Source of the DNA: Arachis hypogaea
Lineage: Eukaryota > Streptophyta > Magnoliopsida > Fabales > Fabaceae
DNA: 64,000 nucleotides
Direction of reading: 5' to 3'
Assembly: GCF_003086295.3 (NCBI RefSeq)
Contig: NC_092052.1
Coordinates: 75,509,559-75,573,558, forward strand
Below the pieces are notes generated by a model. The model was not told where the DNA came from. It saw only the letters and a list, made by a program, of their open reading frames with translations, and searched no databases. Shown in pieces: positions 11,781 through 22,056 of the stretch; position 1 is the stretch's first letter; each line of letters opens with the position of its first letter. Made by a program: the position numbers and the translations under genes.

Positions 11781-13011
11781 ATGGCCACCAAGAAGGGTAA
11801 AGAGAAAGCTACTCCCAAACAACCGGCAAGGAAAGGAACAAAACAAACACTAGTGGCAGAGCCATCTTTAACAGCAGTAAAGCCCTCAACAAAGCGAATC
11901 AAGAGGATCATCAAGGTCGATGAAAAAGAGAAAGCCTTCCCAGCAAAGGACACTGCGCGGTTCACTAACCGCTACTGTGAGCAGATGTTCCCATCATGGC
12001 TGAGCGAAACTATAACAATGAGTACCTTCTCATCCTCCCAACCCATATTATTGAATTTGTTGAGCCCCGTATTGAGCGAAGACAATGGGATTCCTACGGA
12101 GACAGCCACAGCAGGTTAACCTTTCATGGGTAGTTGAATTCTACTCCAATTTTCACATGCCAATCATGCAGTCTGTCTATGTCCGTCAGAAGCAAGTCCC
12201 CATTGCTGAAGAGGTCATTCAACGAGCTTTAGATCTTCCCCCTACTCCAGAAGGATTGGACGCATTCCAAGAAGCCTCATTCAAACGCCAGATATACCAA
12301 TTTGATTGGGACGCCGTTCTCAGAGTTATAGCACAACCTGGCAGTAGATGGATCTATGGATACCATCGATCTCGACCTAAGAGCATATTGGCTTCAGCAC
12401 TCACCTTGGAGGCTCGAGTATGGGCACAGATTATGTCCCATTATGTCTTTCCAAGCACTCACGAGTCCTCCTTCACTGCAGACATGGCTATTCTACTCTG
12501 GTGTATCCTTACAGACCAGCACCTCAATTTATCAAGACACATTCGGCATGCTATGGGACACATACAGATTGCGGGCAACCTACCTTTTCCCGCCTTGGTT
12601 TCAGATCTAGTCTCAGCAGCCGGAGTCTCCTACAGAGCTGGGGACACCAAGGCCATGATTACACGGGATGATCAGATCGTCCCTAACGGGAGGTATATCA
12701 GACCTCTAGCAGCCACTACCAATCGAAGCACAGAACCAGCAGAAGATATCCCTTCTCCTTCTGCATCCCAAGCCACTTCAACAAACCAACTGCTTCATCA
12801 GATACTTGAGAGGTTGGACCGGCTTGACCGGAAAGGAAAGCAAAGGGAGCACCGTAACAAGTGCCGATTTACATACCTCAAGGAGATGCTTGTTGGTAAC
12901 TACCCACCTGAAGAAGAACCAGACACCCCGGACTCCACTTCATTTACCAGCACAGGGAGCCATGACGGTCCCGATTGTGGAGATGCTGCTACCAGCCCCC
13001 TTTGTTCCTGA
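11781..13011 (+). pseudogene. Third ORF (env position), element A
   Basis: The ATG follows CAG|G directly. The head is lysine-rich (MATKKGKEKATPKQ), which looks like a nuclear localisation signal. After a frameshift between about 12085 and 12119 the second frame to 13011 carries a conserved block (WVVEFYSNF, VYVRQKQVPIAEEVI, FDWDAVLRVI, WAQIMSHYVFPSTH, LFWC-like LLWCILTDQHLNL). This matches the third ORF of H and resembles what Pfam calls a putative plant transposon protein. I see no signal peptide or membrane segment, so an envelope role is not supported. The stop lies five bases before hairpin HP2. Confidence 0.75.
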
Positions 13012-13016
13012 CTGAT

Positions 13017-13055
13017 GGCACCGAGGACGGTGCCAAGCTTTAAGTGTGGGGAGGT
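13017..13055 (+). promoter_or_regulatory. HP2-PPT module, internal copy (element A)
   Basis: Hairpin GGCACCG-AGGA-CGGTGCC (13017-13034), then the polypurine-like TTTAAGTGTGGGGAGGT (13039-13055). No LTR follows; this is the upstream copy of the module that also precedes the 3' LTR of A at 32518-32554. It begins five bases after the third-ORF stop. Confidence 0.65.
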
Positions 13056-13607
13056 CGGTCAGTACCTGACTTCTGGAGGTAATTTCTCTTTCTTAAAACC
13101 AATATAATAGGATATTTATTTATTTTTCTTTTGTTTAGGATAGGATAGATTGCATAGTAATAGGTTATTTGCATGCATGTTCTAATTGGTTGAAAAATAA
13201 TAAGTTTCTTTTTAAGACCCTATTTTTGAAAAAATTTCACTAATCTAAATCAAAATTTTTGTGTTAAACTTGTTTGAAGATTGTAATTTGGAACATAGTT
13301 TAAAGCTAAGAACACACAACCTGTGAGATTTGAGCTTAATTACATGGTTACATTATTTAACCATAATATTTTATTCTTGTGTGTTTGCTTCTTTATGCTT
13401 GTAATCTATATTTTGTTCCATCCTATATGTCCAATGTTTAATGTGTTATATGCATGCATATGATTGAGGCCATTATTTGATTATCAACTCACTTATCTCA
13501 AATAGCCTACCCTTCCATTCACCTTTATTAGCCACTTTGAGCCTTTTTATCCCATTTGTTCTATATTTTACCACATCACTAGCCTTAAGCGGAAAAATAA
13601 ATTAATT
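13056..13607 (+). other. Non-coding segment between the two HP2-PPT modules (A), left part
   Basis: AT-rich, no ORF. It aligns by eye with the same segment of H (about 29200-29520) and, inverted, with E (about 49640-49710): ACACACAACCTGTGAG, then AGCTTAATTACATGGTTACA, then GATTGAGGCCATTATT. The segment stops abruptly at 13607, where sequence from inside the H LTR begins. Confidence 0.6.
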
Positions 13608-14700
13608 ATCCCACCTTGAGCAGAACGCAAACGACGCGTACGCGTGATCGACGCATACGCGTGACAAGGAAAACTCCCAGATGACGCGAACGCGTGACAG
13701 ACGCCACGTACAAGAATCTGCAGAAAATGCCCCCAGCGATTTTTGGACCCTTTTTCGGCCCAAATCCAAGTCAGAAACACGGAATATAAGCCAGAGAATG
13801 GAGAAATCAAATAACAACTGAATGATAGATACAATATTCACAATTTTAGGTTTAGATGTAGTTTTAGAGAGAGAGATTCTCTCCTCTCTTTTAGGATTAT
13901 GATTTAGAATTTCTATTATGTTTAAGCTATGATCCCTTCAATCACAGGTTCAATATTCTTTTAGTTTATTTTCTCTTCTACTATTATTTATTGTATTACT
14001 TGAATTGATATTTATCTTTTCGCTTCGATTTATGAATTTTTCCATGTTAGGATTTTCTTAACTAATATAAATTGAGGTATTTTTAGATTTAATTTTGCTT
14101 TATTTTATTTATGAATGCTTTTAATTTAATTTAAGTTATTTTCCCCTTTTGGCTTTGGTTAAGTAATTAGTAACACTTGAGTTATCAAACTCAGCTGTTG
14201 ATTGAAATTGAAATTCTTTGCTGGTTAATTTGTACTCCAATAACTCTAGTCTTTCCATAGGAGTTGACCAGGACTTGAGGATCAAATTAATTAGTCCACT
14301 TGACTTTCCTTTGTTTAGCAAGGGTTAATTAAAGTGGGAGCACAATCCAATTCTCATCACACCTGATAAGGATAACTAGGATAGGACCTCAATTTCTCAT
14401 ACCTTGCCAAGAGATTTTATTATTATTAATTTATTTTTCTTATCATTTAAATTACTTGTTCTCTATTTCAAAAATCCAAAAATACACTTTTACTCATAAC
14501 CAATAATAAATCATACTTCCCTGTAATTCCTTGAGAAGATGACCCGAGGTTTAAATACTTCGGTTATAAATTTACTTGGATTTTGTTACTTGTGACAACC
14601 AAACTTTTGTACGAAAGGATTCTCTGTTGGTTTAGAAACTATACTCACAACGTGATAACATTTTTTATTAAATTCTATACTAGCGAAAATCGGATCGTCA
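13608..14700 (+). repeat. 5' LTR of element H, 5'-truncated
   Basis: Aligns to 30904-32001 of the 3' LTR with few differences, and ends GATCGTCA just before the primer site. The first roughly 385 bp present in the 3' LTR are missing. ACGCGT words lie at 13630-13700, and AATATAAGCC near 13782 is a possible TATA element. Confidence 0.85.
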
Positions 14701-14705
14701 AAAAA

Positions 14706-14723
14706 TGGCGCCGTTGCCGGGGA
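14706..14723 (+). promoter_or_regulatory. Primer-binding site, tRNA-Asp (element H)
   Basis: TGGCGCCGTTGCCGGGGA, all 18 bases complementary to the 3' end of plant tRNA-Asp, five bases after the LTR end. Confidence 0.95.
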
Positions 14724-15772
14724 TTTGCAAACGTGTGCCTTATTATTGGTTATTGTAAATATTTTATTTTGCTTGTTTATTTGTTTTTATTTTTGTTTTT
14801 AACTTTTAATTGTTACTATGAATTCTCACCACCGTCGCTTTGAGTTTGGTTCTAATGCTGTTGAAAGGAATAGAAGCTATAACAGGAACATGCATCAAGG
14901 TCAGAACAATCAGAGATGGATGGAGCCACGAGGATTTGATCAACCTTTTTGGAAACAACACCCTCCAAACTACCATGGGCAACGACCATTTAACAATGCA
15001 TGTTGAGACAATAGTTATAGTGGACCCCCTTGTAATTACCGACAAGCCCCGCCATATGCCTATGAACTACCTTCTCAACACAGATTTGAACCACCATACT
15101 CACAAGTCCCCTACCACCATTCACCTCCATATAACCCTAACCATTATCCACACCAATTCCGATCCAATTACCCCCAAGAACCATGATGACAAGTCATTTT
15201 ATGCTAGTTTTTCAAGCAATTTTCACTTGTTTTATAGATTTTATGCACTTTCTTGAGTTACAAGTAAGCCATTTGGGTAGAAATTCATGTGTACTTGGAT
15301 TCAATCAACCATGAGTAAATTGATGCATTTTCATGAGGTTTTGTGCTATAATTGCTTATATGTCAAGGACAAGAAGAAGTCTCATGATTTTAGCGTAGCT
15401 TTGATGCATTTGTTGATTGATGATAGGTGACCAAAAGACTTGAAGGAAGGTTGAAGAAAGGGGATGGCAGGAATGAAAATGAAGGCAGCATTGAGAATAT
15501 CATGTTTGAGTTCACGTTTGCCTCAAACGTGAACTCAAACGTGGATAACAGCACAACCTGAAGGGGTATACTTCCAACAAGAATAACTTGAGCTACAGAA
15601 CTCCAAATGAGGTGATTCAAAAAGCAATGGAAAGTAGGGATTAAGAGCATTTCAAGAATATATGGCACTACATGGTGAACACTAACATTGAGGGAGAGAA
15701 CTATCTTGAAAAGTGCATAAACGAACATGGCACCAACCTGTAGTAAGGCCAGCTGATCTCTGCATTTTTGAC

Positions 15773-15863
15773 GGAGCATAACTCGAGCTGTGGAGCTCCA
15801 AATGATGCGCTTCCAACGGCATTGGAAAGTAGACATACAGAGCTTTCCAACAATATATAATAG
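15773..15863 (+). promoter_or_regulatory. Shared LTR cassette (J 5' LTR)
   Basis: AGCATAACTCGAGCTG, GGAGCTCCAAATGATGCG, CTTCCAACGGCATTGGAAAG, TAGACATACAGAGCTTTCCA, CAATATATAATAG in order; TGGAAAG and CTTTCCA form an inverted pair. A diverged copy lies at 15581-15665. The same words occur in the same order in F, C and G LTRs. Confidence 0.65.
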
Positions 15864-15907
15864 TATGGGGGTGGACAGCACGTTTGAGCTTCTGAATCTA
15901 GCAATGT

Positions 15908-16256
15908 ACTCAACGTTTGCGCCAACATTTGCCTCAAACGTGAGGTCAAACGTTGGCTTAAAAGAAGCACCTGGGAGGACTCAACGTTTGTGCCAACGTT
16001 TGCCTCAAACGTGAGGTCAAACGTTGGCTTAAAGGAATACCCTGGAGGACTCAATGTTTGCGCCAACGTTTGCCTCAAACGTGAGGTCAAACGTTGGCTT
16101 AAAGGAATACCCTGGAGGACTCAATGTTTGCGCCAACATTTGCCTCAAATGTGAGGTCAAACGTTGGCTTAATAATATAGCCTGGAGGACTCAAAGTTTG
16201 CACTAATGTTTGCCTCAAACGTGAGGTCAAACATTGGCTGAAAATTACCTTGGGGA
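15908..16256 (+). repeat. 70-bp tandem repeat, five units (J 5' LTR)
   Basis: Units start at 15908, 15979, 16049, 16119 and 16189. Each contains AACGTTTGCCTC and GAGGTCAAACGTT, which can fold back on each other. The 3' LTR has four units. Confidence 0.9.
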
Positions 16257-16260
16257 GAAT

Positions 16261-16304
16261 CACGTTTGAGCTCACGTTTGACCTCAAACGTGAACTCAAA
16301 CGTG
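16261..16304 (+). repeat. 44-bp near-perfect palindrome (J 5' LTR)
   Basis: Two arms of 21 bases around a CC centre, with one mismatch; the left arm starts CACGTTTGAGCTCACG. Similar palindromes lie at about 15485-15530 and 16353-16392. All are built of CAAACGT/ACGTTTG words. Confidence 0.8.
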
Positions 16305-16519
16305 AGTTGCAGCAAACCCCCATTCTGCATGATGCCATTACAAGACGTTTGAGTCAACATTTTCCTCAAACGTTGACTCAAACATAAATGATCCTAAAGT
16401 CCATAGTACAAACGAATTTCTTCTCAAGACCAAAAACAATCAACAGAGGCTATCTTCAACCCAATTCCATCAAGGCCAAGGGCCCAAATTCAAGGCTTAA
16501 TGATAATTAGAAGGAAGTG

Positions 16520-16527
16520 TATAAATA
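16520..16527 (+). promoter_or_regulatory. TATA box candidate (J 5' LTR)
   Basis: TATAAATA in GAAGTGTATAAATAGAAG, a good plant TATA context. It is conserved at 23311-23318 in the 3' LTR. Transcription would start some 30 bases downstream. Confidence 0.6.
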
Positions 16528-17401
16528 GAAGCTAGTTTGATTTAGGAAAGGACCTTTTTCTTCTTTTAGAATTTTCACTTGTAATTTTGAGAGTTTTTAC
16601 TTTGATCTTAGAGAATTGGAAGGAGAATTGAGTTCTCTTCCTCTGGGTTTTCTTGTTTTATTTTCTGTAAAGCTTTGTTTGAGTCTTAAGTGTGAAGAAT
16701 TGAGGAAATTTTGTCTCACTCTCCTCTTAAGATCTCTTTGTTCAATTTACTGCACAATTCAAGAATTTGTGTTCTTCTTTACTGATTTTCATCTTCAATT
16801 CTCTTTAAATTATCTTCTAGATTGGATCAAGGAAGGCAGTGAGATCTAGACTTAGTTTTCTGGTCTCTTGACCCTTGAAATCTTGCATTTCCATTTAATT
16901 TATCTGCTGAATGTTTATACAAGCAAATTTACCTTTCTGTTTGAGATCTACTTCAATTCAATTCATCTTCTACTCTTCTGCTTGTTGCAATTTACTTGTG
17001 ATTGTTTAATTTCAGCACTCCCAATCCCCAAATCCTTTTATTGTTCAAGCCATTTACATTTCGTGCATTTTAAGTTTCAGTTATTTACATTTCTTGCAAT
17101 TTAAGTTTCTGCAATTTACATTACTTGCACTTTAAGATTTAGCTCTTTTAATTTTTTTGCACTTTAAATTCTTGTCAATTATCCCTCTCCCTTTAAATTT
17201 TATGCAATTTAGCTTCTGTTGGATACAAATCACTCAAATCAACTCTTGTTTGCTTGACTAAATCAACCACCTAACTAAAATTGCTCAATCCTTCAATCCC
17301 TGTGGGATCGACCTCACTCACGTGAGTTATTATTACTTGATGCGACCCGGTACACTTGCCAGTGAGTTTTGTGTTGGATCGCTTTTCACACATCAAGTTT
17401 T

Positions 17402-17419
17402 TGGCGCCGTTGCCGGGGA
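17402..17419 (+). promoter_or_regulatory. Primer-binding site, tRNA-Asp (element J)
   Basis: TGGCGCCGTTGCCGGGGA, a perfect 18-base match, six bases after the LTR end. Confidence 0.95.
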
Positions 17420-17581
17420 TTGATTAGATTGACAATGATTAAGTAAGGTGGTGGTCTTGATTAAGCATTTTTTTTCTTTTTCTTTTTACTAAGCATACTA
17501 ACTGTTTGAATTTTTGCTTAAGCTAACACTAACTTCACTCTAGCAATAGAGTGTTTAATTCTGGTTTCTGGTTCTGTGTTT

Positions 17582-20477
17582 ATGTCAGGAGGAAGAAACA
17601 ATAAATCCACACCTTTTGATCTTGAAACACTTTGGAGGTTGAGAGGAGAACCAAGAAATGGAGGAAAATTCAACAAATCTACCAGTGGGAGTGAGCAACA
17701 ATGCTTAACCTGCAAGGAGAGTCTTGGCTTCTTACACGTTTGCTAATCCTAGGCATTGTGGGAGTAGCATCCTTATCCCAAATGTCAATGCAAACAACTT
17801 CGAATTGAAACCTCAACTCACCTTGGTGCAGAATAACTGTTCTTATGGAGGAGGCCCCTTGGAAGATCCAAACCAGCACCTATCCACCTTTCTAACGATA
17901 TGTGACACAGTAAAGATCAATGGTGTGCATCCCGACACTTACAAATTGCTGTTATTTCCATTTTTCCTGAGAGACAAAGCTACCCAATGATTGGAGGCAT
18001 TTCCAAGAGAAAGCATCAATAATTGGGAGGATCTAGTGAACAAGTTCCTAGCTAAGTTCTATCCTCCCCAAAGGATCATCAAGCTAAAAACAGAAGTGCA
18101 AACATTCATTCAATTGGATGGAGAGTCACTGTATGATACTTGGGAGAGATACAAAGCTTTAATTAGGAAGTGCCCACCAGAAATGTTTAGTGAATGGGAT
18201 AGACTCCAAAACTTCTATGAAGGATTGACACAAAGAGCTCAAGAAGCTTTAGATTATTCAGCAGGAGGTTCATTACAACTTATGAAGACAGCTGAAGAAG
18301 CCCAAAACCTCATAGACACAGTGGCAAACAATCAATATTTCTATGCTCATCAAAGACAACGCCAACCATCTCAAAGGAAAGGAGTATTAGAATTTGAAGG
18401 TGTTGACACTATCTTGGCACAAAACAAACAGATGCACCAATAACTTCAGCAACAAATGGAGATTATGGCCAAGAAAATTGATGGACTGCAAAGTGTTGCA
18501 GTAAACACACAAAGCCAACCTCAAACCGCACATAGGTGGAAGCAATCTGAAGAAAGTTTTGGGGCATTCAATTATGAGCAACAAAGCCCTGAGAAGGTGC
18601 AATGCATGAATAACACTTCAAGTTCATTTCAACACAATTTTCATGGTGATGCACACAAGACACCCTGGAAGACTCATTCTAATTCAAGGTGGGGTGAGCA
18701 TCAGAATCAAGGACAAATGGACTTCAACTCTGGCAGCCTTAGCAACACAAACAACCATAAACATTCATCCAATAATACTAACCAATTCAAAAATTCACAA
18801 AACACATGTCACCAACCCCATAACGACTCACAAAACCACCAGAATAACTTGTCTACATCCACATTCCACCCACAAAACACCCTCGCAAATGGTTCAAACA
18901 ATTTCCAGCAACAACCATCTCATTTTACACAACCACAACCAAATCCAGACTCTCAAAGAATCTCTAGTTTGGAGATGATGATGGAGAAACTCATGAAAAA
19001 TCAAGAGATGGCAAGCAAAAACCAAGAAGCGTCAATCAGAAACCTTGAGAGGCATATGGAGCAAATGGCTAAGCAAATTTCAGAAATGGGTGAGAAGAGA
19101 GCAATTACCTTCCCCAATGTCACTGATAGAGACAAAGAAAAAGCTACAAAGTGGGAGGAGTGCAAAGCAATCATAGTGAAAAGTGAGGAGACTAGGGAGA
19201 AGGAAGCCATTAATCAAGAAGAACACAACAGAGAAGTTCCACAAGAAGAGACAGAAGAGAAAAGTGAAGAGGATAGAAAGACCAAGAATGCAAAATGCTC
19301 AAAGAGAGACAAAAACATCCTTGAGCCACAGCTACAAGAGAAGAAGGAAGGGGTGAAGTCATATGTCCCTAAACTTCCATACCCTCAAAGGTTTCGGAGA
19401 GAAAACGAGGATAAACAATACTCAAAATTCCTGGATATATTCAAGACCCTCAGCATCAATATTCCTTTTTTAGAAGCACTTGAATAGATGCCATTATATG
19501 CCAAATTTATGAAAAAAGTACTCACAAAGAAAATATCCCTGAAGGAAGGACGGATTGTTGAGATGACAAAGGAATGTAGTGCTACCCTCCAAAGAGAGTT
19601 GCCAGAGAAGAAAGATGATCCTAGGAGTTTTTACATACCTTGCACCATAGGAAACATAACAATTGAGAAGTCATTCTGTGACCTCGGTGCAAGCATAAAC
19701 TTGATGCCTTTGTCTCTAATGAGGAAACTTCAAATTTCTGAGCTGAAATCCACACGAATACTCCTGCAAATGGCTGACAAATCCATCCAGCAAGCACTTG
19801 GAGTTGTAGAGAATGTACTGGTAAAAGTAGGAAAATTCTTTCTCCCAGCTAATTTTGTCATCCTGGATATGGAGGAGGACCCTAACACTCCCATCATTCT
19901 GGGGAGGCCTTTCCTGGCTACGGGCAGAGCATTGATAGACGTTGAAAAAGGGAAATTGTTGCTGAGAGTACATGATGAGCACCTACCATTCCATGTTTTT
20001 AAAACCCTGCATGAGCCCACTCAAGAAGAAGATTGTATGAAGGATAAGGCCAGAGATCAAAGCTTGAAGGAGACAGTCAATGAGTTAACTCCAAGACTTC
20101 TAAATCCATGCTTGAAAAAAGTAGAAATGGTACAACAGACCAAAGAAATCAAGGAGGAACTAGATCCAAAACCCCCAGATGAGAAACTTAACACCTCAGA
20201 TAAAGAGCCACCAAGGCATGAATTATCTTCTGAGAAAGTAAAGAAGAAGAGGCCAAAAGGGTGGAGAAACAAGAATATCCCCACTGAAGGCTTCTCACCA
20301 GGGGATAAAGTGATGTTAAACACCCAACCAATAAAGGTGTTTCCACAATTATCTGAGTGCTATACTGTGAACCGGATCCTTTCACTTGAATACCTAGAGA
20401 TCATCAAAGAGCAGACTGGTAGGAAGTTCACAGTAAGAGGAGAAAAGCTGAGGCACTATGATTTTCAACCCCCATGA
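17582..20477 (+). pseudogene. gag: gag-protease with an integrase-like C-terminal tail (element J)
   Basis: ATG 17582 opens a short head (MSGGRNNKSTPFDLETLWRL) that shifts frame before about 17724. From there one frame of about 918 codons runs to 20477, broken only by TGA 17988, TAA 18441 and TAG 19485. Order: gag domain ([44 protein letters not shown]), N/Q/H-rich linker, coiled-coil-like E/K-rich stretch, protease with DLGASINLMP (about 19681) and ILGRPFLATGRA. The tail (FSPGDKVML, GRKFTVRGEKLRHY, about 20295-20460) looks like the integrase C-terminal domain. I see no zinc knuckle. An internal deletion of RT to integrase core would explain it. Confidence 0.85.
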
Positions 20478-20520
20478 TCAAAGGATGAGATGTCAAGCTA
20501 GTGACAATAAAGAAGCGCTT

Positions 20521-20538
20521 GTTGGGAGGCAACCCAAC
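20521..20538 (+). ncRNA. Hairpin HP1 after the ORF stop (element J)
   Basis: GTTGGG-AGGCAA-CCCAAC, perfect 6-bp stem, 44 nt after the stop. Compared with A, a stem pair is changed on both sides (G-C to T-A), so pairing is kept. Confidence 0.6.
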
Positions 20539-22019
20539 CTGAGGTAGTTCACTCTTCATAGCTATTTCAATAAAAGGGTTAATTAGACTTATCTATATTG
20601 CAAAGAGCTAAGTTTGGTGTTGCACACCAAAATAAATTAAGGGAGAATGAAGGATTCTAAGTTTGGTATTCCACCAAAATCTCATTTAAAAGCACATTCT
20701 CACTTTCTGCATACATGGCTGCTAGCTCCAAGCAATCAGATAAACCGATTAACCAATTGTTTACTTTTTAGTTTTTCTAGTTTTTATTGCCTTTAACAAA
20801 GATAAAAGGATTTCACATATGGTTAACCTGTTGCATTAGAGGCATTGGCAAGAAATTAAGTTTGGTGTTTCCATACCAAAATAAGTTTGAAAGCCGCCTT
20901 AAATTCATGCATATTAACCATCTACTTAAGGGCTTGAGAAGCAAGCCACTTTTGAGAATTATGCAGGAAAGAAGCCAACATTTGGAGACAGTCTGTATTA
21001 TGACTCAAAAGGGATACAACAGGAGGAAGAATGAAAAGCTGCAACCCGAAAGGTTGTGTCTACACTTAATCCTTGTTGTTGAAGAAGTACTTTAAATTGG
21101 GAATTCTTGTATGTCTTACTAAAGTGTTCAATTGGTTGCAAGTGGAATTGTTTGTCAAGAATACTGATCTGCATAATGCTTGTTGCCCATTACTTAGCTT
21201 GAGTTTTGTTTTGTTCTCATACACTTGAATAAAAGAGAAATGTTTGAATTAGGAAGTAAATATCCAATGTTGCATAAGTTAGAATAAAAGTTAGTGGTGG
21301 TATTTGTTGATTTAATGCATGGCTCATAAAATAAATGCTACATAATGATATGTTCTTTGAAGAAGGAACTAGTTTACTGTTAGAAATGCTTGTATCATTA
21401 AAGATTCCTTGAGAATGAAATAAAACAAAAATAAAAAGAAAAAGAAAAAGGCAAGAATGGCAAAGAAATCAAATAATAAGGCTAGGCACCAATAGCTTGG
21501 ACCCTAGGACACATGTCTGTGGTGTTTTTGTGGTAGGATATGCTTGGACAAGTAAGTTCTAAGGAGTATTTCAAAACTTTGCCACTTAGATCAACTTATT
21601 TGGGATTGCCAACTGAAAGTCCACAATAAAGACCAACCTAGCTACAAAACACTTAGTTATCCAAAGAGATGCTGGGCATCAATGATCCTAGGAAGAAAAG
21701 GGTGAGCCATGTGTCTGTGGTGAAGGAATGTTGAGCAAAATTAAGCCAAAGACTACTGCAACATTTGCCACCAAGCCTTCAAAGAACAATAAGCTCTCTG
21801 AGCAAAACAGAGAAGGAAAAGTTAGTAAGGGAACAAGCAAAAGTAAAGCCTTATAGCAGCAAACTTAGTGATCCTTTGAGGAAGCATCTCCTATGTAACA
21901 GCAAGCAATAAATGAGCCACCATTGTCTGCATAAAAACCCCATGAACCAAGTTCAACTATATGCTCAATAAGGATATGCATACTTCTCTGTTTCATTTCA
22001 TTCCCTCTTATGTTTGATG
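20539..22019 (+). other. 3' non-coding region of element J
   Basis: No convincing gene. The word AAGTTTGGTGTT or a close variant occurs at about 20610, 20660 and 20858 before the true PPT at 22041. A diverged duplication pairs about 21483-21600 with 21670-21775 (shared words CCTAGG and TGTGTCTGTGGTG or ATGTCTGTGGTG). An ORF at 20787-21095 has no recognisable domain and I do not call it. Confidence 0.6.
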
Positions 22020-22056
22020 CTTGCTTGGGGACAAGCAAGGTTTAAGTTTGGTGTTG
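22020..22056 (+). promoter_or_regulatory. HP2-PPT module before the 3' LTR (element J)
   Basis: Hairpin CTTGCTTG-GGGA-CAAGCAAG (22020-22039) with a perfect 8-bp stem, then TTTAAGTTTGGTGTTG (22041-22056) abutting the LTR. The G-rich run next to the LTR is the expected place of the plus-strand primer. Confidence 0.75.

Larger units (their letters stand above)
15184..17395 (+). repeat. 5' LTR of element J (2212 bp)
   Basis: Contains two copies of the shared LTR cassette (15581-15665, diverged, and 15773-15863), five 70-bp tandem units (15908-16256), large palindromes built from CAAACGT words, a TATA box (16520) and the U5 word GGGATCGACC near 17307. Confidence 0.92.

Noticed and set aside
11781..13011. 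Retroviral-type envelope gene
   Set aside because: No signal peptide, no membrane anchor and no cleavage site seen; only the position is env-like.
13017..13034. Rho-independent terminator
   Set aside because: The genome is a plant's, no T-run follows, and the hairpin is tied to the purine tract.
15908..16256. CRISPR-like regular repeats
   Set aside because: Units are directly adjacent without unique spacers and lie in a plant LTR.
15390..16381. Minus-strand ORFs across the J LTR repeat
   Set aside because: They run through the 70-bp units (70 is not a multiple of 3, so each unit changes frame) and have no counterpart outside the LTR.
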